Assembly (NCBI GenBank): GCA_029931535.1 | Contig: JAQPZY010001569.1 | Coordinates: forward strand, 262,001 to 326,000 | Length of the DNA stretch: 64,000 nt | DNA from: Margaritifera margaritifera | Taxonomy: Eukaryota > Mollusca > Bivalvia > Unionida > Margaritiferidae | Direction of reading: 5' to 3' | Shown here: piece after piece, positions 1 through 14,918 of the stretch | Position numbering within the stretch: position 1 is the stretch's first letter | How the letters are laid out: every line of letters starts with the position of its first letter | The notes under the pieces: generated by a model | Told to the model about the DNA's origin: nothing | The model's input: only the letters and a program-made list of their open reading frames with translations | The model's database searches: none | Translations under genes and position numbers: made by a program

Positions 1-101
1 AACAGCATTTAAACACCCCAAAATATGCACATTCTTTCTGTTCATGGAATATTAGTCTGTTTGCTTGGATGTCATACAAGATGCATTTTTCTTTTTCTGC
101 T

Positions 102-102
<1 letters not shown>

Positions 103-143
<41 letters not shown>
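103..143. repeat. Poly-T tract
   Basis: An almost pure T run. A Phe-rich frame across it is not coding. Confidence 0.95.
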
Positions 144-144
<1 letters not shown>

Positions 145-1492
145 TTAACATTATCTTTGTAAACCAGCGCACTCGAAGAAAACAATGCATATTAAAATCA
201 AGTGCCATAGTAAGGCTCTGTGAAATAAAGAAAGAGTCAAGAACTACTGTTTCGAGATGTTTGAATGCCTTGATTGAAAAAAACATACAATTTAATTATA
301 AAAAGAGACAATATATAGACTTGTACTGAAGCATTCAAATCTGCTCAGTAAATATGTTTAAGCAAATGATAAATAATTTAGGAAAAGGGAAGAACAAAAT
401 TCTTCTGCAGACAGCTACAAGCTCGAAATAGAGGCCTGAAGAAAATGTAATTTAAGCTTTAAATATAGTTAAAGTTTTTACATCTTATCTGTTTGCTTGG
501 CTGCTAATTTCCGTCGCTATTCGATTGATTGCGCCGCTGTTTTATAATGAGTATTCCCAGAATTCTGTGCACTCGAGTGAAGAGGCATCTGCGTAAATTT
601 GGTCACTGTTATTTTAATGTTCGGTTTAAATTATTTCAATCAAATGTTGGTACCATGCACAGTGCACCCTATGGTCACATTTTACCTGATGTGTACTGAG
701 ACAGTTTATAATCTGCAACAATAACAGTTTGCTCAGGTTTACATAGATGCAGCAATGTTTCTTAATCACAATACATGTATTTGTAGCATTGAGGAATTTT
801 TGTACAAATATGCAGTTTCAATGGAAATAGGAACATAAACAAGTAAGAATAGTTTATTAATCTCACTATGCAATCATAACAAACCAGTGGGAATATATAT
901 TAGTCTCTCTATCGAATCATTGTGTGGAAATGAAATTTTGTGCAATATCCAATTGGAACTAAATACTGTACAGATGCTGTGGATAATACCAAGCAAGAAT
1001 TTAAAAAAACAAAACAACTTTCCATTTGAAATATTCTTCAATAACACAGATGTCCCTTTTATATTACTTCCTTGTTTTAGCTGATACGTATTTGTTATCT
1101 TAGGACCACGGGGTCTGCACGAGAAAATTATTGTTATTATTATTAAAACATTTATTAATTCCAGTTTCTCAAGGATACGACTATCCGATTATGATGATAA
1201 TAATGATGATGATGATGATCGTTTACAGTAAGGACTGTTCTGATTTTGTTTTTTTCGTTTGATTTATTAAAGACAGCTGCTATTTCCATTAGGAGTGCTG
1301 ACATCGTCACATCTAAACAGGCAGAAACAAATGTTTGACGTAATGAATAGTATAGATGGAAATTAACTTAGTCTACTGAATTAGATTTTCCGGATCTTAA
1401 ATTATCTCTTTACTCACATTAATATATCCTATATTACATCGGATGGATGGAATGCCTATCTGAATATCAGCACTTCCTGACCTTGACATACC

Positions 1493-1495
<3 letters not shown>
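144..1495. other. No gene seen
   Basis: AT-rich sequence with a short (GAT)n at 1193-1220. Frames shorter than 90 codons show no recognisable motif. Confidence 0.6.

Positions 1496-1562
<67 letters not shown>
1496..1562. repeat. (TA)n microsatellite
   Basis: Perfect TA dinucleotides, about 33 units. Confidence 0.97.
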
Positions 1563-1565
<3 letters not shown>

Positions 1566-1829
1566 CATTTTTCTGCAGTGATTTTTTGACGAAAATTTCA
1601 TTAAAATTGATGATTTAATGTCTCACTTGTTTAAATTTTGTCGGGTTAATCAACAAAGTAAAACGTATCATCACGTATATTAATGTTTATATGTTATTCT
1701 TTTACAGAGAACGTTTATAAATATGTTTAAAAATAGTTTTATTAGCGAATGAGCCACTTTACGATATATATTAGCATGTCAGGCAACATCTCAAAATAAC
1801 CCTCTCTCTGACTGTCGCTCTCCACAAAC

Positions 1830-2020
1830 ATACTTACGAAACAATCTGCCTGGGAATTGCCGTAAAGTTACGTAGAAATGTAAGGAAAACTTACGAAAAA
1901 CGTTCGTAGTTCTCGTTAGTGAAACACCCGTAATCACGTACGAAATTCGTACGTAAAAACTTAAGAAAATCTTGGGCGTACTTTGTTTTGTGAAACGGTG
2001 CCCAGATGCGCTTCATTATG
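1830..2020. repeat. Possible dispersed ACGTA-rich repeat
   Basis: The segment has dense TACGTA/TACGAA/TTCGTA motifs (ACGTACGAAATTCGTACGT near 1936) and TGAAAC at both sides. It reads like a decayed inverted-repeat element of the type common in bivalves. Boundaries are uncertain, and the 69-codon minus frame over it is not taken as a gene. Confidence 0.35.
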
Positions 2021-3831
2021 ACGTTATCTGTATATTGTGACGTCTGCCGCGTGCTACCTTGTAACGTCGTCAGCCCTGTGCTCCATCTGCAAGTTAACAA
2101 TTCCTGACATTTTCCTCCTATGTACTAGGTAAAATCTTCACGCTATGCACTAAAGCTATTGGTGAGAAAAGATCGCAGAAAATGCAGTATGAATTGAGTG
2201 TGATGCAGTTATCAAACCGTAATATTCGAGCTGCCCAGTAAGCGTTAGTTTTACAAGTGCGGACTACCTTAAATTAAAAACAAAATTTATTGGATGTTTT
2301 ATTTCATATACGATTTCGATTAAGTATGAATTTTATGCGGAAAGGTTTTAACGTTCAAACTAAGTAGAGTATTTGGTGTTACGTCTTAATTATCTGCATT
2401 GATGCACACATGCTCGTGATATTTATCTTTATTTACTTCTTTTCGCAAATTTTTAATCTAGAAAAAATGGTTCCGATATCTATACAATGTGATTCCCCTT
2501 AATGAATATAAAAACCGTTGACATTTTGATACAAATCTCCACATTTAATTGATCCCTTGTGTTGTTCTCAATCCACTTTGAAGACAAAATTATACCTCGG
2601 TCTGTGACCACTCAAGATGATAATAAGCAGATGAGGAATTTGACCAGGAAGATGCATGAGAATAACGCGTGCCCGCGTGTGCTGATATAGATCAAGAGAG
2701 ATAAATATGTAATACCAGACCCAAAGGCTCGAATCCTCTACATGTCAGCAGGAAACATATTGACTATAAACAAACCAATATAACGAATGGCAGATTATTA
2801 CTGTGATTTTATCCATGCCGTTGAGTGGAGGCCGAAATGAATAACCGAGTATTTAGGATATACATCTTCAACAATTAATAATTTGATTTAATTGTTACTT
2901 AGAGTTAAACAATAACACCTGCTCTCTCTAAACATTAGTAATGTTGGATCAAAACATATTGCAGATTTAACTCAGTCGACCTATAGCTTAAACGGATCCT
3001 AATTAGTTCAAGACGTTTTCTGACATTGGAATTCTTGAACATTTTTGTTGCCCTCCACGATGAAACGTTACGTAACGGATCGTATTTGAAGGAAATGTTT
3101 GGAAATAAAATAATGAAATTTATAAAGTGCATTTTTAACGTTAAAATAATTAAAAAAGAAAATCAAAGCCCAAATATATGATGAGAGAGAGAGAGAGAGA
3201 GATAAAGTGATGGAAAAAGAAAGAGCATGGACAAAGTATTTGAGTCTTTAATTTTACATAGGTAGAAACGATATGTTTGACCGGAAGGAGTGTCTGTCTT
3301 AGAATACATTGATATTTTAAAATTATGCGTGAGTACACAATAAAAAAATAATTAACCCACCTAACGCAGATTATCGAACAATTTAATGGAGATTTAGTAT
3401 CTTTCACTTTTGTTAGTATGTCAGTTGAAATGTAAGCCATTTTAACTAATCACATGTCTGCTTGCTTATGGTGCTCATTATTGTGTTTATCTGCATAATA
3501 CAGAGTTTTATTGAAGCATGTTATATATATGTACATGAATAACAGCTGGAGAAAAGACTTTTAAAGCAAACGAATGAAATCGCCTGTATTTGGAACACCT
3601 AGAACAAAACACCACACTACCGACAGTTTGTAGATCTTCAACTGTCATACAATATTCATTTTCCCAATCAAAATAGTAAACCATAGAGAATATAAACATG
3701 ATCTTGTAAAAACAATGTGGTGAATATGTTTTTTTCTATAGTAATGTGATGACAGATTTGTCTTGCAGACGACATTATAGACTTTCTACATTGAATCATC
3801 AGACGAGTGTCTTTTTCATAACCATTTGATA
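2021..3831. other. No gene seen
   Basis: Contains a short (GA)n at 3182-3203. The 96-codon minus frame at 3150-3440 is low-complexity at one end and matches nothing that I know. Confidence 0.6.
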
Positions 3832-4122
3832 TACTCTTCACGCATACATTCCCTTCAACTTAATTTTATAACTCTTCAAGTATACATTCCCTTCAACTTA
3901 ATTTTATAAACTCTTCACGTATACATTCCCTTCAACTTAATTTTATAAACTCTTCACGTATAAATTCCCTTCAACTTAATTTTATAAACTTTTTACATAT
4001 ACATTCCCTTCGGCTTAATTTTATACTCTTCACGTATACATTCCCTTCAACTTAATTTTATAAACTCTTCACGTATACATTCTCTTTAACTTAATTTTAT
4101 AAACTCTTCATGTATATATTCA
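3832..4122. repeat. 38-39-bp minisatellite, about 8 copies
   Basis: ACTCTTCACGTATACATTCC then CTTCAACTTAATTTTATAA recurs about eight times, with length variation of 1-3 bases and growing divergence toward the right end. Confidence 0.93.
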
Positions 4123-6592
<2,470 letters not shown>

Positions 6593-6830
6593 ATACAGCC
6601 TGCAGTGTAGTACCAGCTTTCAGTATGTAAATACATGCGCACTGGCTACATTCGATGTCCTACAAGCAGCATACAGCCTGCAGTGTAGTACCAGCTTTCA
6701 GTATGTAAATGCATGCGTACTGGCTACAGTCGGTGTCCTACAAGCAACATACAGTTTGCAGTGTAGTACCAGCTTTCAGTATGTAAATGCATGTATACTG
6801 GCTACATTCGGTGTCATACAAGCAGCATAC
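6593..6830. repeat. 78-bp minisatellite, 3 copies
   Basis: ATACAGCCTGCAGTGTAGTA starts units at 6593, 6671 and 6749, and a fourth unit breaks off at 6827. Because 78 is divisible by 3, one plus frame stays open (YSLQCSTSFQYVNACVLAT per unit). No family is recognised. Confidence 0.92.
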
Positions 6831-7868
6831 AGTTGGTGCTTGTCATGAACTATTTTTTTCAGGAAAAGTATTTCCTTGACAAATTCAAGAAGTACACACC
6901 TTACCAAGCCAATACTCCCCCCAACTCCAACCACCCACGACAAAAGAGCTCTTACTTTATAATGTTCTTTAGGTAGCTGTACAAAATATCATTGATGCTT
7001 GCTTGTAATACTTATAAGGCAGTCTCCAATACATATATGCGATGGCATTTAAGTGGCCGTCGCAAGATTTGAGTTTAGCCGACTGACATGCAATCTGAAA
7101 TTTCTTCCTGTACTTTTCTATGTAAGCTCTATATTTCATAATCTTACATTTTAAACTTACATTTTTACATTTTAAACTTCGGTTGCAATAATTGTTGACG
7201 GCAAATGGAAACCCGGAGGAGGTATATAAATTGCATTACGTGCCACAAATGGATAATTTCGATTCATCACGTCTTGGGTCATGTTCTCGCCTTTAAATTA
7301 TGGAGATAAAACAGGCAAGACTGCTGTCATTCAATTACAGACAGTCTGACCGTGGATATGTATTGATATAAATACAGGAATAAGATGTTTCGTTGCTGAA
7401 GTAATCACATGACATTTTAAGTCCGAATCAGAACTTTATGAAATTGTTTATAGACTGAATTTAGTTTTTATCATATACTGGCTTTTCGTGTGTATAATTA
7501 CGTGACACATGTGAAATGTTAGATTCTTGTCTTGACGAAACACATATGTGTCAATTGTCTGTTTTACTTCTTGTTCGTACTACAATGCTATTTCGAAGGA
7601 CATACTTAAATGTACTGCAGTTGTAAATGAACTATGAGAATTGCCCCTTTGTTCAATTCTCTTTTCCTATATGCACCACAATCCACAGGAAGAAAATATG
7701 ATTTTTCAGGATCAAATTAGGAAATGCATAAACTGAGATCAATATATTTTAATTTTGTTGAATGCACATAGCCAGCAATTAGTAAAGGTAAATGAATACA
7801 GAAATTGGTCGACTTCGTAATTAATTTCACGATGGATCTGGAAATGGACGAGTTAAACAATTTTCATG

Positions 7869-7915
<47 letters not shown>

Positions 7916-8694
7916 TTTCCAAAATACGTCTATAGAGATGAACAAATATGTGAAATGAAAACATACAAACAGTAATACATGTGGCTCGACAACCATACCG
8001 TACCGTGGGCGCGATGTTTTTTATATTCATAGAGATTAGTTCAGTTATCTCTTTTAAGGGTAGAAGTGTTTACAAGAAAAACATGCACCTTGCATCTTTG
8101 TGTTGCGCATTCAATACGCATTTAAACAAAAAACTTCGAATAAAGACGTACTAATAACTGATTACTTACTGAGAGTGAGAGAGAGAGACAGGAACCCACA
8201 AACCAAAATTACCCTTTTGAAATTAGACAGGCCAAATTCTAGTATTCATTAATATACGCCCACGATATTAGGGTACTTGTCAGTTTATAACAAAACTTAT
8301 TTCCACCAGACAATGGGACGAGGAGGAAGCTTAAATAATCGACTAGAAAAATGACGTTTTCAAGATACTATTTTCACTAGTTTAAATTTTGGGGCAGTAT
8401 TTTACAAGCATTAACAAGTATCAACACTTTTCTGAATAAACATGCTAGAGGCACTAAGACTCCTTTTGTATTCCATTGGGAAATGGGAACTACTATTGAA
8501 CATTCCTTTAATTTCATGAAAATGATCTTACTTGTCGGGCTGAAGAAAGCCACATGGCTATATGACTGGAAATACAATATTCCAACTTTGAAGAACAATT
8601 TTTTTTGTCTTCTTAAAATGAGGAAAATCATCTTCATGAAACGGTATAAATATAATATTAGGATATTTAAAACATATTTATTTCCGTGAGACCT
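6831..8694. other. No gene recognised
   Basis: Apart from (TAA)n there is a 125-bp imperfect palindrome at about 8512-8640 (TTCATGAAAATGATCTT against TTCATGAAGATGATTTT), which makes overlapping frames on both strands. Confidence 0.55.
7870..7913. repeat. (TAA)n microsatellite
   Basis: Perfect ATA trinucleotide run of about 14 units. Confidence 0.97.
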
Positions 8695-8815
8695 GCAATC
8701 GAGAATGTAATTACACAGCCTTGACCCTGCCCTACAGTCACGAGATAACACAGCGTTGATCCGGCACCATAGTCACGAGATTATACAGCCTTGATCTGGT
8801 CCCATAGTCACGAAA
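8695..8815. repeat. 36-bp minisatellite, about 3 copies
   Basis: AGTCACGAGAT.A.ACAGC followed by CTTGAYCTGGYMCCAT recurs at about 8735, 8771 and 8806 with a degenerate first copy. Confidence 0.75.
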
Positions 8816-9571
8816 TATATTGGGCATACCATTTGAACTTTGACTCGTAATTTCAAAATATTGGCGTTCATTAACTTCACTTAGAAAATTGCTGGCATTG
8901 TAGAAAGTGCTGAATTTCTTTGACTTAATAGTTGTAGAATTACAAGCAATACTTGATTGTGATCAGAAGATTCAATCTTCTCTCACATACGAAACATACT
9001 TGCATGTCTTCATAGTTAAATTCAAGGAAGAAAAGCAATTGCTCCTGACGATGTAATTGAGTCTTTTTCTTTATCCACTCAAGATCATCCGATCAGCAGC
9101 TGAAATGAGGCCAACTGTTGACTATGAAAAGTAGTTTAATCGTTCAGAATTTTCCTAACGTTTCGCAGAAGATTCGTAACTCTGGGACATAAGGGCCATC
9201 ATGGACTAATTAACGATTATTTTGGTCCTGTTAACATGAGCATTTTAAACTCTGTGTTCTATTATGATATATCTATATCTATATCTATATCTATATGCAC
9301 GCAGAAAAATATGAAAATATTTAGTATTTAGTTTTTGGCATAGTCAAGTGGCAAATATATTGTATGAAAATGCAATCTTAGACAGCATTTGGACTAATCT
9401 TGAGATTCTGATTTGTAATAATGACAATCGTACTTGATTATATTTAACATGTCCAAGGCATCTGTAAAACTTGTATTAAAATGCCTTCCCTCCTATAGCC
9501 TTGGTTATAGATTTTTTATCGATGTTTCTTGCCTTCTTCTTGAAGTGACACACTTTTAACCTTAACTAATC
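8816..9571. other. No gene seen
   Basis: Only the ATATCT repeat breaks otherwise unremarkable sequence. Confidence 0.6.
9268..9296. repeat. (ATATCT)n hexanucleotide repeat
   Basis: About 4.5 perfect units. Confidence 0.9.
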
Positions 9572-9722
9572 CTTGATCTCGGTTTACTAATCCGAGAATT
9601 CGAATAAACCCAAATCTCTGATTATTAAATCAAAAGCTCGGATTAGTAAATCGAGAGCTCGGATTAGTAAATCGAGACCTCGGATTAGTAAATCGACATA
9701 TTGAATTAGTAAACCGAGATCT
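9572..9722. repeat. 21-bp palindromic minisatellite, cluster 1
   Basis: CTCGGATTAGTAAATCGAGA-like units recur every 21 bp (9637, 9658, 9679, 9700, plus more degenerate copies from 9572). Each unit is an imperfect hairpin with CTCGG/CCGAG arms. The first copy, CTCGGTTTACTAATCCGAG, is in inverted orientation to the rest. A related cluster lies 2 kb away at 11551-11635. Confidence 0.85.
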
Positions 9723-9934
9723 ATTTTTTTATGTTGAATGCCCTAATAGAATGTTGTTTTTGTTTTTTTGCTTTTTGTTTTATTAAAAAAATATTAAATA
9801 AATCCTGTACATGGGTAGCGGTTGGTCTGGATACCATCACACAGACTACCTTACATAGAATTTGATAGTCACATATAAAAACAATAAATTAAATCTATGC
9901 CTGGATTAATAATATCAATTTCTTTTCATTTCTA

Positions 9935-9974
9935 CCCCCCCCCCCCCACCCCCCCCCCCCAAAAAAACCCCCCA
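9935..9974. repeat. Poly-C/poly-A low-complexity tract
   Basis: C runs are broken by single A residues, then A7 and C5. It is strongly strand-asymmetric. Confidence 0.9.
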
Positions 9975-10249
9975 CACACAAATATTATAGTACATGAAGA
10001 AGAACATTTGCATGGGAGATAACTGATGAGAGAGAGAGAGAGAGTATTCATGTTATAATTCAACACAAAATTGCTTTGTTTTATATCACTAATAAAATAC
10101 TTACATTCCTTTATTCTGGTCAAGTACATTAGTACTTGAAAGTTATCGGCCAAGCTGAAGATATATCTTCATATATCTTATATGATATTTTACACATTAA
10201 AACTTGTAAATGATTTATAACAAAAATGATACATGAATTATACCTTCAT

Positions 10250-11250
10250 AAGCTTCGCATCTATGACTGAATTGATCCCAATCAGTTTATGTTGGCTGCA
10301 GACTTTTCTTATTTGTACCGACATGATATTTCTTTTTAAAATGTTTCCAAGTTTGGTACTTTATTCTGAATATATAATTTAAATATGTAGCTCTTTCCTA
10401 AAAGTAAAATCAAATTTAAAATTTCATCACATTTGTTTTTTTTATTTATTCCTAATATTGTATCTCTGTTGTGAAGTTAAAATATACAAGGTGTATGCAT
10501 TTATCTTTCAGCCACCTGAACAATTGTATCCAAAAACATTTAACTACAGCGCAATCATAGAATAAATGAAAAAGTGATTCTTCTGTTTCTCTGCAAAAAA
10601 GAACATAACTTGTCTTGTCTCATTCTCAGTTTGTGTAAAAGAACATCTGTAGTTAGAATTCTACGGAAAATAATCAATTAAAAGCAAATGAAGATACATA
10701 TCTCTAGCACACCTATGTACCAATAACTCATTTAGGTTAAGATCATGCGTCCATTTATTTTTTACCTTTGGATATAAATTATTTTTTTTGTCAAAATAGA
10801 TAAATACTTTGACAACCTTTCTATTGTTGATTGAGTAATGGTAGTAAAAATGACATAGTTGGTCTATATAAGATAATATCTGAAGCTTCTAAATTTTGTA
10901 CCTTTAAATATTCTTTGATAACACCTATAATACCCTCATATTATAATTTTTTCCACATTGATAAATTGTTGAAAACAGAATAAAAAATAACAAACTGATT
11001 GTTGCATGTGAAATCCCCGATTATATTTACACCACAACTGTACAGATGTGTATAGAAAATGCTGTGATCTCTAACTTTAATATTAGTATTGAATCACACT
11101 GGCCCAGCTAGAAACTATTGCCATGAGCCAGGCCTCTATATTTCAGAATGTTTTAACCAACTGAATAAAACATCCTTCCAAAACCAAAGTTGTTCTTATA
11201 ACCCCTAGAAATCTTTTTAGTAAATTCAATTCCGAAAACAAAAGTATCTT
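10250..11250 (-). mobile_element. Tx1/L1-like LINE, C-terminal remnant
   Basis: Minus-strand fragments in more than one frame include FWKDVLFSW (about 11.17 kb), CRETEESLFHLFYDC with VVKCFW (10.52-10.60 kb) and LILLLGKSYIF (about 10.40 kb). These correspond to the region after RT in Tx1-like LINEs, including the Cys/His cluster and the following helices. Stops and shifts are frequent. The 5' side runs into the 40-bp array at 11251-11530, whose unit encodes the KNLLIQACPEIE segment of the same protein. Confidence 0.6.
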
Positions 11251-11530
11251 CTATTTCTGGACATGCTTGAATTAACAAGTTTTTACACTTCTATTTTTGG
11301 ACATGCTTGAATTAACAAGTTTTTACACTTCTATTTTTGGACATGCTTGAATTAACAAGTTTTTACACTTCTATATTTGGACATGCTTGAATTAACAAGT
11401 TTTTACACTTCTATTTTTGGACATGCTTGAATTAACAAGCTTTTACACTTCTATTTTTGGACATGCTTGAATTAACAAGTTTTTACACTTCTATTTTTGG
11501 ACATGCTTGAATTAACAAGTTTTTACACTT
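11251..11530. repeat. 40-bp tandem array, 7 near-identical copies
   Basis: The unit CTATTTTTGGACATGCTTGA followed by ATTAACAAGTTTTTACACTT starts at 11251, 11291, 11331, 11371, 11411, 11451 and 11491, with only a few substitutions. On the minus strand it derives from the adjacent LINE. Forty bases is not a multiple of 3, so it does not keep the frame. Confidence 0.95.
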
Positions 11531-11550
11531 ATCTGTATCAAAAATGTAAA

Positions 11551-11635
11551 CTGAGATCTTGGATTGGTAAATAGATATATCGGATAAGGAAATCTAGATT
11601 TTGGATTAGTAAACCGAGATCTTGTATTATTAAAA
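11551..11635. repeat. 21-bp palindromic minisatellite, cluster 2
   Basis: About four degenerate copies of the 9.6-kb unit are present (GAGATCTTGGATTGGTAAAT, then GATTTTGGATTAGTAAACCGAGATCT). With cluster 1 they bracket the Tx1-like LINE remnant and its 40-bp array. Confidence 0.75.
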
Positions 11636-12617
11636 AAACGTGAAATATGTCTCTTCAGGGCTCCCGTACTAATCCTACATGGAATTTATCGCAATTTCAT
11701 TCATTTATGAGGGCAGCTATCTATAATAGGTATGCGTTTTTTGCGATTTATGTCAGTAACTTTACAGTATGCGCATCGATTTTAAGAATACAGAATAAGC
11801 TGTCTGTTTTTAAAATTAATAATTGCCAATATGTCACTTACATGTTGTATCTTAGGTTTATAGTAGACAAAGCAGACACAATTAATTATGGAAGAGAGCC
11901 AACCGTAGAGGATTCTGTTAGTTTTTTGGATGGGTCGTACGAAAAGGTTGCTGAGCTTCACAAAATTTGCGACTGAGCAGCCAAGACTGAAAAAGCAAAA
12001 TAAATAAAGACTTTAGATACTTTTCAAACCCTCTTGTGTCTAACAACATCATAGCTCCATTATTAACGTGTCTTTAGCGTAAATGAGGGTTAAAAAAAAG
12101 CTGTGATAATACAAAACTTGGTTAACATCACCTGATGGTCCTTTTCGCTTTAACGTTTTCCAAGACATCTGAATGACTTTTCTTAAGTAGAGCTTTGCTT
12201 AAAGAAATGGGTTTGTTGTCCTTTTTTTGTACGGAATATGCTAACAGTTATCAAAATTATTAAATGAAGTAAACAATATTTAAATGACCTTTCAGAATTT
12301 TCCTGGAGTTACCTACTAAACCAATCGAGAAAATATTTTCTTTTAGCAAAATTATAACTTTTTTTTAAAAAAATCCCCAAGCATTAAATATTTTGCTTAG
12401 AAAATAGCATGGAATAATCAAAAGAAATGCCAAGTCTTCGATTCTTGTATAGAACAAGTTTATATCATAATAAAAGAATAATTAATTGTGAAGTTAAAAA
12501 ATAATCTTATCTGAATGCTTACAGGATTTGCATGGTTTTAACCCGTCTCTTATTTAATCTCTTCTTGAACTGATTATGTATGTCAGTTTCATTCTCTCTC
12601 ACTCTCTCTCGTATCTT

Positions 12618-12620
<3 letters not shown>
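11636..12620. other. No gene recognised
   Basis: A 109-codon plus frame (11647-11976) has varied composition (for example YVTYMLYLRFIVDKADTINY) but no family match that I can make. It starts right after the 21-bp repeat cluster. Confidence 0.5.

Positions 12621-12669
<49 letters not shown>
12621..12669. repeat. (AT)n microsatellite
   Basis: Perfect run of about 24 units. Confidence 0.97.
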
Positions 12670-12672
<3 letters not shown>

Positions 12673-12782
12673 GAATAAATAATAATATCATACAGGTTAG
12701 AAAATTATGTTAATGTTATCAAGCATTCTCCTGTAGAATCCAGGGATAGCACTTTCCGCTCTGTTTGGTGTATATTTGTAAT

Positions 12783-12842
<60 letters not shown>

Positions 12843-12856
12843 TATATATATACTCT

Positions 12857-12916
<60 letters not shown>
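12783..12916. repeat. Compound (CT)n(AT)n microsatellite
   Basis: (CT)n with a single interruption, then (AT)6, CTCTCC and (AT)n of about 29 units, at the truncated 5' side of the 13-kb LINE. Confidence 0.95.
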
Positions 12917-12918
<2 letters not shown>

Positions 12919-12929
12919 GATAATACATA

Positions 12930-14650
12930 ACCCACTGTTCTACATTTATGTAGACCAGGATTGTTAGGTACAGCTACAAATCTTGTTAATGGAAACATTG
13001 ATTTAAACTCATGTAGAAAACCAGTAAAACTGTCAAGAGTTACCCCAATGTAAAAGACAAATAGAAACATTGATTTAAACTCATGTAGAAAACATGTAAA
13101 ATTGTCAAGAGTTACCCCAGTGTAAAAGACAAATAGAAACATTGATTTAAACTCATGTAGAAAACATGTAAAATTGTCAAGAGTTACCCCAGTGTAAAAG
13201 ACAAATAGAAACATTGATTTAAACTCATGTAGAAAACATGTAAAATTGTCAAGAGTTACCCCACTGTAAAAGACAAATAGAAACATTGATTTAAACTCAT
13301 GTAGAAAACATGTAAAATTGTCAAGAGTTACCCCACTGTAAAAGACAAATAGACTCTTAGATAAACATAATTATCGACCAGTAATCACTGTGCCACCTGT
13401 ATCAAAACACTTTGATAGAGCAATATATGAATTTCCTGAATGCATATTTCAGCAATATCTTTTTACTACTTCTGTCGGCTTTCAGGAGTGGATACAGCTG
13501 CCAGTCTATTTGGATTGCTTTCATTGCGGAAATGGCGAAGGGTAATGGACAAAGGACATAATGTAGGTGCAGTTTTAAAGGTCCTATCCAAGGCTTGTGA
13601 CCACCTGCCTCTGTACACCTGCCTCGGTACTTTATTAAGCAAAGGTTGATAGCCTATGGGTTGGATGATGGGGCTGTTGATATACTTACTAGTTATCTAA
13701 GTAATATATATCAGTGTGTTCAGTTAGGTAGTTACAACAGTGAATACTTATGTATCACTAAGGGTGTACCGCAATTTAGTATACTAGTCCCAACCATATT
13801 TAGTATATATTTTCAATGACATCGTTTATTTGACCAAGAAAACCACATTCTGTAATTATACGGATGATAATACCATGACTTACTCACATGAGAATTATGA
13901 AATTCTTAGATTAACCATTGAAAGTGAAGGTATACTATTGATCATATGGTTTTCGGATAATCCATATAAATTCATCGGCTTAGCAATAGGACAGAAAACG
14001 TTTGATCAGAAGCCGACTTTGATATTGGGGATACAATAATTACAAGTGAAGAACCTGCGAAACAACTCGGGGTCTAAATTGTCTTTTGAATTTTTTTTAT
14101 CAGTAATCTGAAAGAAAGCCCGAAAACAAATAAATCTACTGAAACCGATTTCACATTATCTGACGCTAGATGGTCGGAAAGCCATATACCATTTTTTGTC
14201 CAATAGTATGTATTTCTGTAGTCCAACGAACATTAACAAACAAGAAAAACGGCATTTATGAGCACTCAGATTTGTATATCAAGACAGCAGTAGTACATAG
14301 GAGGAACTGCATACAAAAGAAAACTCATGTACTCTGCATGTAAATAGGTTTATGCATATGGCTACAGAGACCTACAAGATTGAAAACGGCTAAAGCCGTC
14401 CATACATGCATAATGTTACAAAAATAAAAGACTCTATTCTCTCAGGTATGTAAATATGGTAGAAATGCCAATATATATTACAGTTAGCTATGGTTAATAA
14501 GGTTTTAGTTTGGCTGTGTAATTTTTATGGATCTCACTTCCAAGAAATGCAAGAACAGTTGCTTCTTTTAATGCTTTTAAGAAATTGATCAGAAGTTGGG
14601 CATGGATTAAATGCAAATATGCATATAACTTATATTTAATTCATAACTTA
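12930..14650 (+). mobile_element. CR1/jockey-like LINE, broken reverse transcriptase
   Basis: The plus strand carries a degraded non-LTR RT spread over several frames. In order: KLSRVTP (12.99-13.35 kb, amplified as a tandem array), NYRPVITVPPVSK (about 13375), the segment RKWRRVMDKGHNVGAVLKVL (about 13525), the catalytic box as YTDD in NYTDDNTMTY (13857-13868), then thumb and C-terminal motifs such as ALRFVYQDSSS and MATETYKI (14.26-14.38 kb). The family normally has YADD. Here Ala is replaced by Thr. Frames change and stops occur throughout, so it is inactive. No endonuclease region is seen upstream because (CT)n and (AT)n tracts occupy 12.78-12.92 kb. Confidence 0.8.
12992..13351 (+). repeat. 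72-bp tandem array, 5 copies, made from LINE coding sequence
   Basis: The unit begins GAAACATTGATTTAAACTC and recurs at 12992, 13064, 13136, 13208 and 13280. Each unit is 24 codons and encodes the pre-palm RT segment (NIDLNSCRK, then VKLSRVTP). Because 72 is a multiple of 3, a long open frame also runs on the minus strand (12705-13286). That frame is an antisense artefact. Confidence 0.95.
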
Positions 14651-14838
14651 AGCTAAGCAAGTCTTTAAACATGTTTTTAAAGTGCACTGAAAATTGTGCT
14701 TGAATTTTAGTTGCTGTTAATTATTCAGAGCTGTTAGTTCCCTACATATACATATAATAGGTATGTTCGTACATACAATTTGGATGCATGTGTCATGTAA
14801 ATCCATGTAAAATTATGTGAAACGGTTGATCATGATTG

Positions 14839-14839
<1 letters not shown>

Positions 14840-14885
<46 letters not shown>

Positions 14886-14918
14886 TCTGTAAATTATGTA
14901 TATATATATATATATGTA
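14840..14918. repeat. (AT)n microsatellite, two blocks
   Basis: A 41-base block and a 22-base block separated by AAAGTCTGTAAATTATG, followed by TATG-rich sequence. Confidence 0.95.

Noticed and set aside
8377..8751. 124-codon minus ORF overlapping a 68-codon plus ORF
   Set aside because: They mirror an imperfect palindrome with AT-rich content. No domain is seen on either strand.
11251..11530. CRISPR-like array
   Set aside because: Units are contiguous with no variable spacers, and the DNA is clearly eukaryotic. This is a minisatellite.
12705..13286. 193-codon minus-strand ORF with repeated MFLFVFYTGVTLDNF units
   Set aside because: It is the antisense of the 72-bp LINE-derived array, continued into (AT)n and (CT)n. 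The sense strand explains it.
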